From Luminiphilus sp. (GTDB lineage Bacteria; Pseudomonadota; Gammaproteobacteria; Pseudomonadales; Halieaceae), in NCBI GenBank assembly GCA_016779445.1, contig JADHNP010000017.1, positions 1-40,514 on the forward strand: 40,514 nucleotides of DNA. The letters run 5' to 3'. Each line of letters begins with the position of its first letter. The first letter of the stretch is position 1. Shown in pieces: positions 1 to 8,770 of the stretch. The translations under genes were made by a program, and so were the position numbers. A model generated the notes under the pieces. The model was given only the letters and a program-made list of their open reading frames with translations, was not told the origin of the DNA and made no database searches.

Positions 1-26
1 CGAGCGGGAATAACAATCTGAAACAT
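1..26 (-). CDS. kdsB: 3-deoxy-manno-octulosonate cytidylyltransferase, first 8 codons only
   Basis: Only the start of this gene lies in the window. The minus strand reads ATG followed by codons for MFQIVIPAR, which matches the usual KdsB beginning (an IPAR motif that opens the nucleotide-binding fold). A Shine-Dalgarno-like GAGGT sits 6 nt before the ATG. KdsB activates KDO with CTP for attachment to lipid A, so it belongs next to lpxK. The gap to the lpxK stop is 19 nt, and the small ycaR gene found between the two in many gammaproteobacteria is absent. Identity rests on eight residues plus context. Confidence 0.75.
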
Positions 27-45
27 CAATACCTCGGTCAGTTAT

Positions 46-1056
46 TCAATCCGTGCGCAGGGTTACCGCCAATTTGGCGAGCAATGATGGGGGCAATCGA
101 GTTTCGATTTCCACTACCCATAGACGAGAGGCAATCTCGTTGTTTTTAAGATGATCCAATTTGACGGCATCCTTGGCAGTCATCAACACAAAGTCGGTTG
201 TCAGGTGTTCCAACTGGCTGAGCGAAATCGCCTCATGGTCGGGTAACGCGATACCGGTAACGTTCAAACCACGCCCCGAAAGCATCTCAAAGAACTGGCT
301 AGGTTGTCCCAATGCCGTAATGGCAGTGACAGGCCGCCCGCTCACTTGCACAAGCCAATCGGGCCATGACAACGATTTGCCTGATGAAACTTGCCGCACC
401 GCCCGAATACCGTATTCAAAAGACCGGTCCGGATCGTTGCTATTGCGCTCCAACACCCAGTCAACCGAGCCCAGACGGGCGGCCGGTTCGCGCAATGGCC
501 CGGCCGGAATAATCCGACCATTGCCTAAACCCCGCTTCCCATCCAACACGACCACCTCCAAGTCTCGTGGCAGACTGTAATGCTGGAGTCCGTCATCCGA
601 TAGCACAACATCGACGTCAAACTGATCGACCATGACTGCCAGCGCCGCACCTCTATCACGACAAATCACCACGGGGCAGTCCAACTGATGCTGAATTAAC
701 AGGGGCTCGTCTCCAACATCTGTGGCACTGTCCGAGGCCGATACAATATGCGCTTTTTTACCCACACGTCCACGATAGCCGCGACTGATGACGCCGACAG
801 AGACACCCTGATGGCGCAACCATTCACCGAGCGCAATGAGAACCGGCGTTTTGCCCGTGCCGCCAACTGTCAGACCACCAATCACCCACACCTTTGCGCC
901 CTGTTGCGGCACCCCTTTACCTAAATCAAGCGCGGCCCGTCTTCTAACCTCCCATTCAACCAGTCGTGACAGTGGGATCAGACAGTGGGATGCCCAGTGG
1001 CCTTCGTACCAGATACGATGCAACAGACGCTCGAATGAGGCCCGCAAGTCAATCAC
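46..1056 (-). CDS. lpxK: Tetraacyldisaccharide 4'-kinase LpxK
   Basis: LpxK phosphorylates the 4' position of the lipid A disaccharide precursor at the inner face of the cytoplasmic membrane. The 336 residues match the family length (E. coli about 328). An N-terminal amphipathic segment is followed by a P-loop GGLTVGGTGKTP at residues 60-71. Further family blocks are VLSDDGLQHY, GNGRIIPAGPLREP and a C-terminal LMTAKDAVKL (usually MTEKDAVK). The start is GTG at 1056, and its GTGA overlaps the msbA stop by 4 nt, so translation is probably coupled. Upstream msbA and downstream kdsB make this a lipid A/KDO operon. Confidence 0.95.
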   Translation of the reverse strand: MIDLRASFERLLHRIWYEGHWASHCLIPLSRLVEWEVRRRAALDLGKGVPQQGAKVWVIGGLTVGGTGKTPVLIALGEWLRHQGVSVGVISRGYRGRVGKKAHIVSASDSATDVGDEPLLIQHQLDCPVVICRDRGAALAVMVDQFDVDVVLSDDGLQHYSLPRDLEVVVLDGKRGLGNGRIIPAGPLREPAARLGSVDWVLERNSNDPDRSFEYGIRAVRQVSSGKSLSWPDWLVQVSGRPVTAITALGQPSQFFEMLSGRGLNVTGIALPDHEAISLSQLEHLTTDFVLMTAKDAVKLDHLKNNEIASRLWVVEIETRLPPSLLAKLAVTLRTD

Positions 1057-2873
1057 GATGCGGCGAAACCCTGCTGGTATAGGCTACTGTACAGTCCTTT
1101 TGAGGCAATCAACTCAGCGTGATTTCCCACCGCAACAACCTTGCCTTTGTCCATCACGACGATAAGGTCTGCACGTTCCACCGTTGATAGTCGATGGGCA
1201 ATCACCAATGTCGTCCTGCCTACTGCGGCAGAATCGAGCGAGGCTTGAATCGCCGCCTCAGACTCGTTATCCAGTGCAGAAGTCGCCTCATCCAGAATCA
1301 ACACGGGGGCATCTTTCAGAACAGCACGGGCGATCGCGAGCCGCTGACGCTGACCACCGGACAACCCGCCACCACCATCACCCAACTTCGTGTCCAAGCC
1401 CTCAGGCAGGGCCTCGACAAAATCACGCGCCTGCGCCACCTCCAAAGCCGCTAAAATCGCTACGTCATCCACTTGATCAACTTGCCCGAACGCCACGTTT
1501 GCCCGAACGGTATCGCTAAAGAGCACAATGCTCTGAAATACAACTGCCAATTGACGACGATAGTCGCTCAGGCGCAACTCACCGATGGGGTGGCCGTCGA
1601 GCAGGATCCGCCCTGCGCTAGGGGCATAAAACCGGCACAGGAGCTGAATAAGACTGGTTTTGCCTGCCCCCGAGCGGCCAACAAACGCCACAAGACTGCC
1701 CGCTGGTATGCGTAGATCGATCCGATCAAGGGCGGCCGTCTCGCTACCCGGATAGGCGAAACTCACATCCTCGAAGGTGAGCTCCCCGCTGGCGCGGGAT
1801 AAGGTGGTTTTACCCGTGTCTCGTTCGGGGGGCGTATCGATTTGAACAAACAAATCCTCCGCAGCAGCAAGACCGCGTTGCACAACACTTTGAACATTCG
1901 TCAGCGTCCGGATGGGTTTCCCTAATTGGGTTGCGGCGGCGATAAAAGCCACTAGGGAACCGGCGGTAAAGCCAGCCAGAATTTCCGGATCAAGTGCAAA
2001 CCAAAACAGGGCGCCAAGCGCAAAGGACAAAATAATCTGCGCTATTGGCGTAGAGACCGCCTGGACAAATGCGAGCTTCACACTTTGAATCTGATTGAAC
2101 TGGCTTGCCGCCCTGAATCGCGCACTCTGTTGCTCGGTAGCGGCAAACATTCTGATCTCATCGAAAGCGTGAACACTCTCGTTGCTGAGCTGAGTTACCT
2201 CTCCCATGGATTCCTGAATGCGACGACTGTAACGTCGGAAGTGTCTGCCCACCGCCAGCACCACTCCCGCGATTGCCGGTGCAATTGCGAAAAACACCAG
2301 AGTGAGCTTCCAGTTGAGATACAGCATATAGCTGATGAGCGCGATAACCGTCAGGCCGTCTCTCAATATGGTCTTTAACGCTTCAGAGCAAGCACCACTG
2401 ACCTGCTCAACATTGAAAGTCAATTTCGATACCAGTTCACCATGCGAATACTGATCGATGGCGACCTTGGGCACGCGGATCAACACATCGAACACTTGAG
2501 TTCGAAGTCGATGAACCACTCCACGGGCTACAATATTCATAAAGTAATTTCCCAGAAAATAGCCAGTCGCCCGGATGAAGGCGAGGGCAATAGCGGCCAT
2601 AGGAACCGCCACCCTGGCATAGTCGAGGGTAGATTTGTCGCCCTGCGGCCAGATCCAGTAGGAAATTTTGGAAACGACGCCAATATCGATCTGTGGAGCC
2701 TCACCAAGTGAGTCGAGTAAGAACTGAGTGAGGTCTGCCAACAACACGTTCGCACCCGAGTACAGAGTGAAGCCAAAAATACTCAGCAGAAAAACCCCCG
2801 AATAACGAGCAACGTAGCTCAAAAGTCGGCGATAAAGCGCCCAGTCACTGTGCCTGTTGGTCACTGATTTCAA
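1053..2873 (-). CDS. msbA: Lipid A export ABC transporter MsbA
   Basis: A fused half-transporter of 606 residues: about six membrane helices (residues ~25-330), then an ATPase domain. Walker A GRSGAGKT is at 399-406, the signature LSGGQ at 504-508, Walker B VLILDEATSALD at about 524-535, and the H-loop is in AHRLST. MsbA homodimers flip core-lipid A across the inner membrane. The reading frame opens with TTG at 2873, overlapping the exbD stop as TTGA. An AGAGGA Shine-Dalgarno lies 5 nt before this TTG, and the nearest ATG (2878) is out of frame, which supports the TTG start. MsbA rather than a generic exporter is inferred from length and the lpxK/kdsB neighbours. Confidence 0.93.
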   Translation of the reverse strand: MKSVTNRHSDWALYRRLLSYVARYSGVFLLSIFGFTLYSGANVLLADLTQFLLDSLGEAPQIDIGVVSKISYWIWPQGDKSTLDYARVAVPMAAIALAFIRATGYFLGNYFMNIVARGVVHRLRTQVFDVLIRVPKVAIDQYSHGELVSKLTFNVEQVSGACSEALKTILRDGLTVIALISYMLYLNWKLTLVFFAIAPAIAGVVLAVGRHFRRYSRRIQESMGEVTQLSNESVHAFDEIRMFAATEQQSARFRAASQFNQIQSVKLAFVQAVSTPIAQIILSFALGALFWFALDPEILAGFTAGSLVAFIAAATQLGKPIRTLTNVQSVVQRGLAAAEDLFVQIDTPPERDTGKTTLSRASGELTFEDVSFAYPGSETAALDRIDLRIPAGSLVAFVGRSGAGKTSLIQLLCRFYAPSAGRILLDGHPIGELRLSDYRRQLAVVFQSIVLFSDTVRANVAFGQVDQVDDVAILAALEVAQARDFVEALPEGLDTKLGDGGGGLSGGQRQRLAIARAVLKDAPVLILDEATSALDNESEAAIQASLDSAAVGRTTLVIAHRLSTVERADLIVVMDKGKVVAVGNHAELIASKGLYSSLYQQGFAAS

Positions 2874-3292
2874 CGCATTCCTCTCTCGGATAACGGCTGG
2901 GTCGCTATTGTGAGTTGCTTTAGGTTCAATTGTGCGGCCACATCCAAGGCTGTCACGACATACTGATGTGGTGTCATCGCATCGGCAGACAAGGTCATTG
3001 CTATGTCACTATTGCCATTTATTTTCCGTCGAATCTCGTACTCGAGCCCCGCCGCATCGCTGGGCACCCGTTCCCCATTTAACCGCATCTGGCCATTAGC
3101 ATCGACAATCAGCACCAAAGACGTATCGTCGGATCGGACCCCGCCCTTTGCTTCAGGCAAATTCACTGTCAATTGACTGAACTCTGAAAATCGACTGGTA
3201 ACCATAAAAAATATAAGCAGTAAAAAAACAACGTCAATCAGTGGCGTCAAATTGATGGCAACCTCTCTACGATCAAGACGCCTGAAATTCAC
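2870..3292 (-). CDS. exbD: ExbD/TolR-family biopolymer transport protein
   Basis: This 140-residue protein has the ExbD/TolR layout: a short basic cytoplasmic start, one membrane helix at about residues 16-34 and a periplasmic domain. The helix carries the family pattern NLTPLIDVVFLLLIFFMV with the proton-pathway Asp (D20). ExbB/ExbD complexes use proton motive force to drive TonB or Tol-like partners. The GTG start at 3292 overlaps the exbB stop by 4 nt and the gene's own stop overlaps msbA. The pair commonly sits between comEC and msbA in Pseudomonas-like genomes, where its partner is not obvious. No tonB is present here, so the system it energises is unknown. Confidence 0.9.
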   Translation of the reverse strand: MNFRRLDRREVAINLTPLIDVVFLLLIFFMVTSRFSEFSQLTVNLPEAKGGVRSDDTSLVLIVDANGQMRLNGERVPSDAAGLEYEIRRKINGNSDIAMTLSADAMTPHQYVVTALDVAAQLNLKQLTIATQPLSERGMR

Positions 3293-3912
3293 GATTCATA
3301 TTCCGTCTGCTGCTTGCCATGGAGTGCGTCAACGAGTTTGATGGCCTCCCTCTCAAGGCCCACTACCAGCGCATCAATGCGCGCGGAATAGTGGCGATGC
3401 ATCACCAAGCTCGGGATCGCAACCGCAAGACCCGCCGCTGTAGTGAGCAAAGCCTCTGAAATACCGCCCGCGAAAACATTGGCATTTCCTGTGCCGTGAA
3501 GTTTGATGTCGGCAAAGACGGTGATCATTCCCAGTACGGTACCTAGCAAGCCCATTAATGGTGTCACCGCTGCAATCGTCCCGAGAGCATTGAGGTATCG
3601 CTCCAAACTATGGACAACGTGAACCGCCGCCTCGCGAATACTCTCGCGCATAACATCCCGACCCTGATGTTGATTCACCAATCCAGCCGCCAGTATCTCG
3701 CCCAGTGGCGATTGCTCCCTCAAAGTTTTTAGTTGTTGCGAGTTCAGCCCTTCGCGGCGCAATTGCTGCCATACCGATGCGAGTAAATGTTGAGGGGCAA
3801 TCTTTTCGCTACGTAGCGCAAAGTGCCGCTCGATGCATATCGCGAAAGCGATAACCGAGCACGCCACAATAAGTAGCATGACCCAGCCCCCGGCTGTCAG
3901 CAGTTGATACAA
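3289..3912 (-). CDS. exbB: ExbB/TolQ/MotA-family proton channel protein
   Basis: The protein has 207 residues and three predicted membrane helices: near the N-terminus (residues ~7-26), and two around 105-130 and 150-170 within GTIAAVTPLMGLLGTVLGMI and ALLTTAAGLAVAIPSLV, both typical of ExbB/TolQ. It would form the pentameric stator around ExbD. The frame opens with TTG at 3912. A strong GGAGGG Shine-Dalgarno 6 nt upstream supports this rare start and there is no nearby in-frame ATG. A -10-like TATACT (minus strand, 3938-3943) lies just upstream, so the exbB-kdsB block may also have its own promoter, although the -35 match is poor. Confidence 0.92.
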   Translation of the reverse strand: MYQLLTAGGWVMLLIVACSVIAFAICIERHFALRSEKIAPQHLLASVWQQLRREGLNSQQLKTLREQSPLGEILAAGLVNQHQGRDVMRESIREAAVHVVHSLERYLNALGTIAAVTPLMGLLGTVLGMITVFADIKLHGTGNANVFAGGISEALLTTAAGLAVAIPSLVMHRHYSARIDALVVGLEREAIKLVDALHGKQQTEYES

Positions 3913-3986
3913 AGATTACCCTCCATCCACGAGGCAAAGTATACCGAGCACCTCAGAGCAGCCCCACCTGTGGTTTTAGCAGGTAT

Positions 3987-6257
3987 TTACGGCAATTTGA
4001 GCCAGTAAGGCGCCCCGCTGTTCCGCTGTGTGGTGACCCTCGGGTCATGATTTTCGCCGAAACGAACTTGGATCGCGCCTGTTGTGGCGGTATTAAGTCC
4101 GACGGCTCCCCGTGTCTGGGCCAGCCTATCCACCACTGTCGCGTGGGGGTGTCCAAACCGATTTTCGCGCCCTGAACTGATCAGCGCCCATGTGGGGTCT
4201 ACCCACTTCAGCAAAGTATAGCTACTGGATGAGTCACTGCCATGATGCGGCAACAGCACCACCTCAGAGGAAACCTCCTCTCGCCAGTAACTCACCACTT
4301 CTCTTTCCTGATCAGCGGAGATGTCGCCCAGCGCCAACAAATTATATCCTCCGAATGTAAAGACAAACCCACAGGACTGGTCATTGGCATCCAACACGCT
4401 TTGGCCAGAACCATTAACGACTAAAACTTCCGATGCACCCCACCGCCATCGCTCTCCATTCCGACAGGGTTCACCACCAAAACCCAAATGTCGATTTATC
4501 GGTATTTGATTCGCTAAAAATGCTAATCCACCGCTGTGATCCCTGTCGCCATGACTCACCACCAACACATCGATGACATCGACACCACGTGTATAGAGGT
4601 ACGGCAACACTGTTTTCTCAGCCTGACTAAAACCACCGGAGTAGCCATCACCAGTGTCATAGACCATTGTTTTTCCCCTACTTTCGATAACTACTGCGAG
4701 GCCTTGCCCCACATCGAGCAACGTCACTATCGTCTCGTGTTGTCTCTGTGGCGTGTTCAGCGCAAGCAAAATGACCATGAGATATGCCAATCGAGCAGGC
4801 CGGGGGTGACTGCTCCAACAAAAGACACCGATTAACGCCAGAATGAGGCCGGCCAATGGTAAGGGTTGATGGACCATTACACAGTGCTCACAGGAGCGCA
4901 GCACAGTGCTGAAAAGCGGCATCAGAGCCTCCCAAGTCCAGACACTCAGCTCCAGAAAATGAGACGATAGCGTGGGCGCGAGCTCACTCAGCAAGGCACC
5001 CACTAACCCCGCCGGGACAATAATCAGCGTTACCGCAGGGAGCATGACACTATTGGACACAACACCCAGCCAACTTGCCTCCCCGAACCAAAATAGCGTC
5101 AGTGGTGCCATAAGAAAGACGATCTTGGTCTGCAGCCGCATCAGGCCTGGCACGCCTTTATTTGTCGCATTATCAGTCACGAGTATCCATGTCGCCGCAG
5201 CACTGAGCCAAAAGCTGGCTCCCAGCGCTATCTTTGGCTCCCAGAGCAACATGGCAGTCAGTGCCAGAAGCAGAGATCGCCTGTTCTCGCCCGACCAGCC
5301 CAATAAGTGGGGCGTCTTGACAGCAACCAGCATAAAAAATGCTCTCTGTGCCGGCAAAGGTGCTCCGATAAGCAGGACATAAAGCCCTGAGACAATGAGG
5401 GTGGCAAGCGTTGTCAGGACGTCTGTGCCACGGTCTCGCGGCATTTTCCACAATCGCCTCGGCAGCTTTGCCAAGTGAGCCGTCAGCCCTGCCAGTAGCG
5501 CGATGTGCAGACCGCTGATCACGATCAAATGCACGATGCCGAGTTGCTTTAGATCAGACCACAGTGTCGACGAAATTCCCCGAGAATCTCCCAAGAGCAA
5601 AGCTCGAAGTACGATCCAACCCTGACCCTCGTTGAGAGCCCATTCATTGAGTAGCTTCCCTCGGAAATCGGCAAGCCAATTTCCGTGACCTGACTGGGTC
5701 ACTGGGCCAATCACTGCAGCGGCTGCATCCACACCTCGACTCGCCCACCGACCTTGATCAGGGAGTACTCCTGGGTTCCACTGACTGGTCAGGGGCTTGA
5801 GTCTCACAGATGCTGAGAACAGCGCGCCATATCGCATGGACTCATCCAACGGCTGCGTATCAAGGTGCTGGCTGACTAACAGTCGCTGCGGGCCACTGCA
5901 GCGATCGTCTGAGAGGTCCAATACCTGTAGCTCTGAGGTGACTCGCCAACCACCCCACTCGGCAGGCTCGGTTCTGGGCAAGGTGTCGACCTGTCCCGTC
6001 ATCATCACAACCTCACCAAAACACGCTTCAGGCAGCGATGTATCCAGCCACATCACGCCGTTGAGCGATGCCACAAAAAATCCAAGAGAACCCCAGGCGA
6101 CAGCAACCTGACGCCAACACCATAACGGCGGCAACAGAAACAGAACCAGCAACCCCCAAGAGGGGTCCGGCTGCCCGAGACTCAGGACACTGCCCGTTGC
6201 GATGGCTGTCAGATCTCGGGCTCTCAGGTGGGGAAACACACGGCAATGGCTCGTCAT
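3987..6257 (-). CDS. comEC: DNA uptake channel ComEC/Rec2
   Basis: ComEC carries single-stranded DNA through the inner membrane during natural transformation. The 756-residue protein shows all three parts of the family: an N-terminal DUF4131-like region (to ~residue 180) with two membrane helices; the multi-helix Competence domain (~205-500), including VISGLHIALL at about 247; and a C-terminal metallo-beta-lactamase domain from TLLDVGQGLAVV (~512) with HGDRDH at 569-574. The beta-lactamase metal motif is intact. The ATG at 6257 is the first in frame; the true start is uncertain because the N-terminus is poorly conserved. Downstream exbB follows after 74 bp. Confidence 0.93.
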   Translation of the reverse strand: MTSHCRVFPHLRARDLTAIATGSVLSLGQPDPSWGLLVLFLLPPLWCWRQVAVAWGSLGFFVASLNGVMWLDTSLPEACFGEVVMMTGQVDTLPRTEPAEWGGWRVTSELQVLDLSDDRCSGPQRLLVSQHLDTQPLDESMRYGALFSASVRLKPLTSQWNPGVLPDQGRWASRGVDAAAAVIGPVTQSGHGNWLADFRGKLLNEWALNEGQGWIVLRALLLGDSRGISSTLWSDLKQLGIVHLIVISGLHIALLAGLTAHLAKLPRRLWKMPRDRGTDVLTTLATLIVSGLYVLLIGAPLPAQRAFFMLVAVKTPHLLGWSGENRRSLLLALTAMLLWEPKIALGASFWLSAAATWILVTDNATNKGVPGLMRLQTKIVFLMAPLTLFWFGEASWLGVVSNSVMLPAVTLIIVPAGLVGALLSELAPTLSSHFLELSVWTWEALMPLFSTVLRSCEHCVMVHQPLPLAGLILALIGVFCWSSHPRPARLAYLMVILLALNTPQRQHETIVTLLDVGQGLAVVIESRGKTMVYDTGDGYSGGFSQAEKTVLPYLYTRGVDVIDVLVVSHGDRDHSGGLAFLANQIPINRHLGFGGEPCRNGERWRWGASEVLVVNGSGQSVLDANDQSCGFVFTFGGYNLLALGDISADQEREVVSYWREEVSSEVVLLPHHGSDSSSSYTLLKWVDPTWALISSGRENRFGHPHATVVDRLAQTRGAVGLNTATTGAIQVRFGENHDPRVTTQRNSGAPYWLKLP

Positions 6258-6372
6258 GACTAGTCACCAGTGAAGCTAGGAGCCACTGCCAGTCCAACAT
6301 CACTGGTCAAATTAGAGCCACAAAAGACTATGATAGGGACTTTGAATCTTTTACCGATCCCAGACCGCGCAA

Positions 6373-6891
6373 ATGCTCAAGAAACGACTCAGCAAATGGA
6401 TCCCAACACCGGGTAGATTGCGACAACACCGGTCGCTCAGGATATTTGGCAGTTGGACCGAGGAGACCCGGCTATGGCACCTCAGCCGTCACGGCGCCGC
6501 AAAAGCCTTCGCCATTGGTCTCTACTGCGCCATGTTGCCGATCCCCGGGCAAATGTTTATCGCCGTTGCGATGGCCATTATCTTCACCGCCAATCTGCCA
6601 TTGAGCTTTGCATTGATCTTCGTCACAAATCCGCTGACTATGCCCGCCATTTTCTACGGCGCCTACAAGCTGGGAGCTTGGCTCATCGGAACACAGCCGA
6701 TAGAAGTTGAGTTCGAGGCCTCATGGACCTGGTTCACGCAGAGCCTGGATGAGATATGGGTGCCACTAGTCATCGGATCTCAGGTCTTGGGCGTCATTTT
6801 CGCCGTACTGGGCTATCTGCTAATCGATACCGTCTGGCGGGAAGCAATCCGCCGGCAATGGCGAGCGCGACAACGACGTCGTGGTCAGTGA
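6373..6891 (+). CDS. DUF2062 domain membrane protein
   Basis: This 172-residue protein matches the DUF2062 family, recognised by the block HGAAKAFAIGLYCAMLPIPGQM followed by FVTNPLTMPAIFYGAYKLG. It has a basic N-terminal tail, three or so hydrophobic helices (about 55-85, 90-110, 130-158) and an Arg-rich C-terminus. The function is unknown; members occur beside comEC and lol genes in several gammaproteobacteria, as here. It is transcribed divergently from comEC, with 115 bp between the starts containing a -10-like TATGAT near 6329. Its stop overlaps the end of lolE by 7 bp in convergent orientation. Confidence 0.85.
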   Translation: MLKKRLSKWIPTPGRLRQHRSLRIFGSWTEETRLWHLSRHGAAKAFAIGLYCAMLPIPGQMFIAVAMAIIFTANLPLSFALIFVTNPLTMPAIFYGAYKLGAWLIGTQPIEVEFEASWTWFTQSLDEIWVPLVIGSQVLGVIFAVLGYLLIDTVWREAIRRQWRARQRRRGQ

Positions 6892-8090
6892 TTCAAGGTG
6901 CTGGCAAGGGGCAACCTAGCGGCGCGCAGGGCGGGTATCAATGCTGCCAGCACCGATAACATCATCGCGACCGCGCCGGTAGAAAGAAAATCCTGCCACC
7001 TCATATCCACAGGAATAAAAGATAAGGGATACACATCCGTCTGTAGCAGCGGGATCTCTAGCAAACGCTCCAACAGCAGCGCAGCTGCTGGTGTGTTCGC
7101 CGCAAGCACCCACCCTAGGCCGGCACCCATCACAGCGCCCACTGCGCCGATCACGGCGCCCTGCAGGAAAAATATCGCCACGATATCGCGCTTTACGGCA
7201 CCCATCGTCACCAGCATGGCGATGACTTTACGTCTATCTGTGACCACCAACATCAGTGATGACACCACATTGAAAGCGGCAACAAAAATCACGGTGAACA
7301 AGATCAGGCCTATCAGATCACGAGATAACTGGATGGCAGAATACAAATTGCCGTGCGTTGCCCGCCAGTCATTCACACGAAAAGTTGATGGCACCATTTG
7401 CATCACTTCCCACCGCCACTGAGAGGCCGCGAATACATCATTTAATTCAATCGCCAGACTCTCCACTCCTCCTGACAATGATCCAGAGGTGGGCAGGGTG
7501 CGACCGTTTATCATCGCCAAATTCTCATCTAGCTCGGTACCAGAATGGAGAAGGCCCCGAAGGGTCACATTCATAGATATATATTGTTTGTCAGCTTGTG
7601 CAGGAAGGATAAAAGTGACGGTGTTTCCAATTTGCAGACCAAGACGCGAAGCTAACGATTTACCGAGAATCAAATCCTGCTCGGCAATCGAGGTCAGAGC
7701 AGGTTCTAGCAAATGCGCATAATGATCTAAGGCATCATCACTCATTACCATCAACTTCGAAGCGAAAACCGCGCGCCCGCGCATCAACAACCCATCCACC
7801 GTCTTAAAACGCCTGACGCTCGCTACCCCGGGCTGTTGCGATATGGCATCGATTAGCGCGGACCACTGTTCATCCTCAGCCGATCCGGTAATAAGAATAT
7901 GGGGCACCAAGGAGAGAATTCGCTCGCGCATCTCTTGATCAAAACCGTTCATGACCGATTGCACTGTCAGGAGCAGTGCGATCGCTAAAGCCATCCCAGC
8001 AATGGATACTCTGGATAAAAAAGCAGACAACCCCTTCCCTGGATCCAAGGCTTGCCTCAGCGCGATCATCAACCGTAATCGCCAGGGCAT
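6885..8090 (-). CDS. lolE: Lipoprotein-releasing ABC transporter permease LolE
   Basis: The 401-residue protein has the LolC/LolE topology: an N-terminal helix (~25-50) with the hallmark LLTVQSVMNGFDQEMRERILSL, a large periplasmic domain (~50-255), and three C-terminal helices (~262-290, 308-335, 375-397). With LolC and LolD it extracts lipoproteins from the inner membrane and hands them to LolA. It is called LolE because it is the third gene in the order C-D-E; both permeases are paralogues, so C versus E rests on order. The start ATG overlaps the lolD stop by 1 nt (TAATG). Confidence 0.9.
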   Translation of the reverse strand: MPWRLRLMIALRQALDPGKGLSAFLSRVSIAGMALAIALLLTVQSVMNGFDQEMRERILSLVPHILITGSAEDEQWSALIDAISQQPGVASVRRFKTVDGLLMRGRAVFASKLMVMSDDALDHYAHLLEPALTSIAEQDLILGKSLASRLGLQIGNTVTFILPAQADKQYISMNVTLRGLLHSGTELDENLAMINGRTLPTSGSLSGGVESLAIELNDVFAASQWRWEVMQMVPSTFRVNDWRATHGNLYSAIQLSRDLIGLILFTVIFVAAFNVVSSLMLVVTDRRKVIAMLVTMGAVKRDIVAIFFLQGAVIGAVGAVMGAGLGWVLAANTPAAALLLERLLEIPLLQTDVYPLSFIPVDMRWQDFLSTGAVAMMLSVLAALIPALRAARLPLASTLNH

Positions 8091-8770
8091 TACTGACCCT
8101 CTAGACGCCCGGAGGCCAACGTCAACTTTCGATCCATACGACTGGCAATATCGGGATCATGAGTTACCACAACAAAGGCCGTTTCATAGCGGTGAAAGGC
8201 CTGCATTGCCACTAAGACTTGTTCAGCTGTCGCAGGGTCCAAGTTTCCGGTGGGCTCATCCATTAGGACACAAGAAGGTTCATTTATCAGCGCTCGCGCA
8301 ATAGCGACTCGCTGACGCTCTCCGCCAGACAGCGCTGCAGGTCGATGAGTCGCTCGCGCCGACAAGTTCAATTGATCCAGCAGATGTAGAGCTCGTTCTT
8401 CTGCAGCGGTCTTTGTTACGCCGCCTATCCGAGCTGGCATCGCAACGTTCTCCAATGCGGAAAACTCGGGCAACAGGTGATGCATCTGAAAAACAAAGCC
8501 CAAATTTTGATTACGCCATAGGCTGCGCTCGCGTTCGCTCATATCAGTAAGAAGGCGGCCTGATACGACCACCTCACCGGCATCGGGAGCGTCCAACCCA
8601 CCCAGTAAATTCAGCAACGTAGATTTGCCAGAACCCGAGGCACCCACAATTGCCAGCCAGTCGCCCGACATCACCGTCAAATTCAGCCCGGACAGCACCT
8701 CAATAGGGTGTCGTCCATCGTTATAGCACTTGACAACGCCGCGCGCTGAAAGCACGGGAGTTTCAACCAT
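8090..8770 (-). CDS. lolD: Lipoprotein-releasing ABC transporter ATPase LolD
   Basis: The ATPase of the LolCDE complex, 226 residues from the ATG at 8770. Walker A GASGSGKST is at residues 43-51, the signature LSGGERQRVAIARAL in the middle, and Walker B VLMDEPTGNLD with a final H-loop in VVTHDPDIA. A longer open frame starts at 8836, but the extra 22 residues lie inside lolC and match nothing in the family. The 8770 start has a GGAGG Shine-Dalgarno 10 nt upstream and gives the normal LolD length. It overlaps the lolC end by 8 nt. Confidence 0.93.
   Translation of the reverse strand: MVETPVLSARGVVKCYNDGRHPIEVLSGLNLTVMSGDWLAIVGASGSGKSTLLNLLGGLDAPDAGEVVVSGRLLTDMSERERSLWRNQNLGFVFQMHHLLPEFSALENVAMPARIGGVTKTAAEERALHLLDQLNLSARATHRPAALSGGERQRVAIARALINEPSCVLMDEPTGNLDPATAEQVLVAMQAFHRYETAFVVVTHDPDIASRMDRKLTLASGRLEGQ

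Noticed and set aside
3966-3984. ACCTG-N9-CAGGT repeat after comEC as an intrinsic terminator
   Set aside because: A 5-bp stem with a 9-nt loop and no T-run is too weak.
6885-6891. Convergent overlap of the DUF2062 and lolE stops as a frameshift or error
   Set aside because: Both proteins have full family lengths; a 7-bp tail-to-tail overlap is ordinary in compact genomes.
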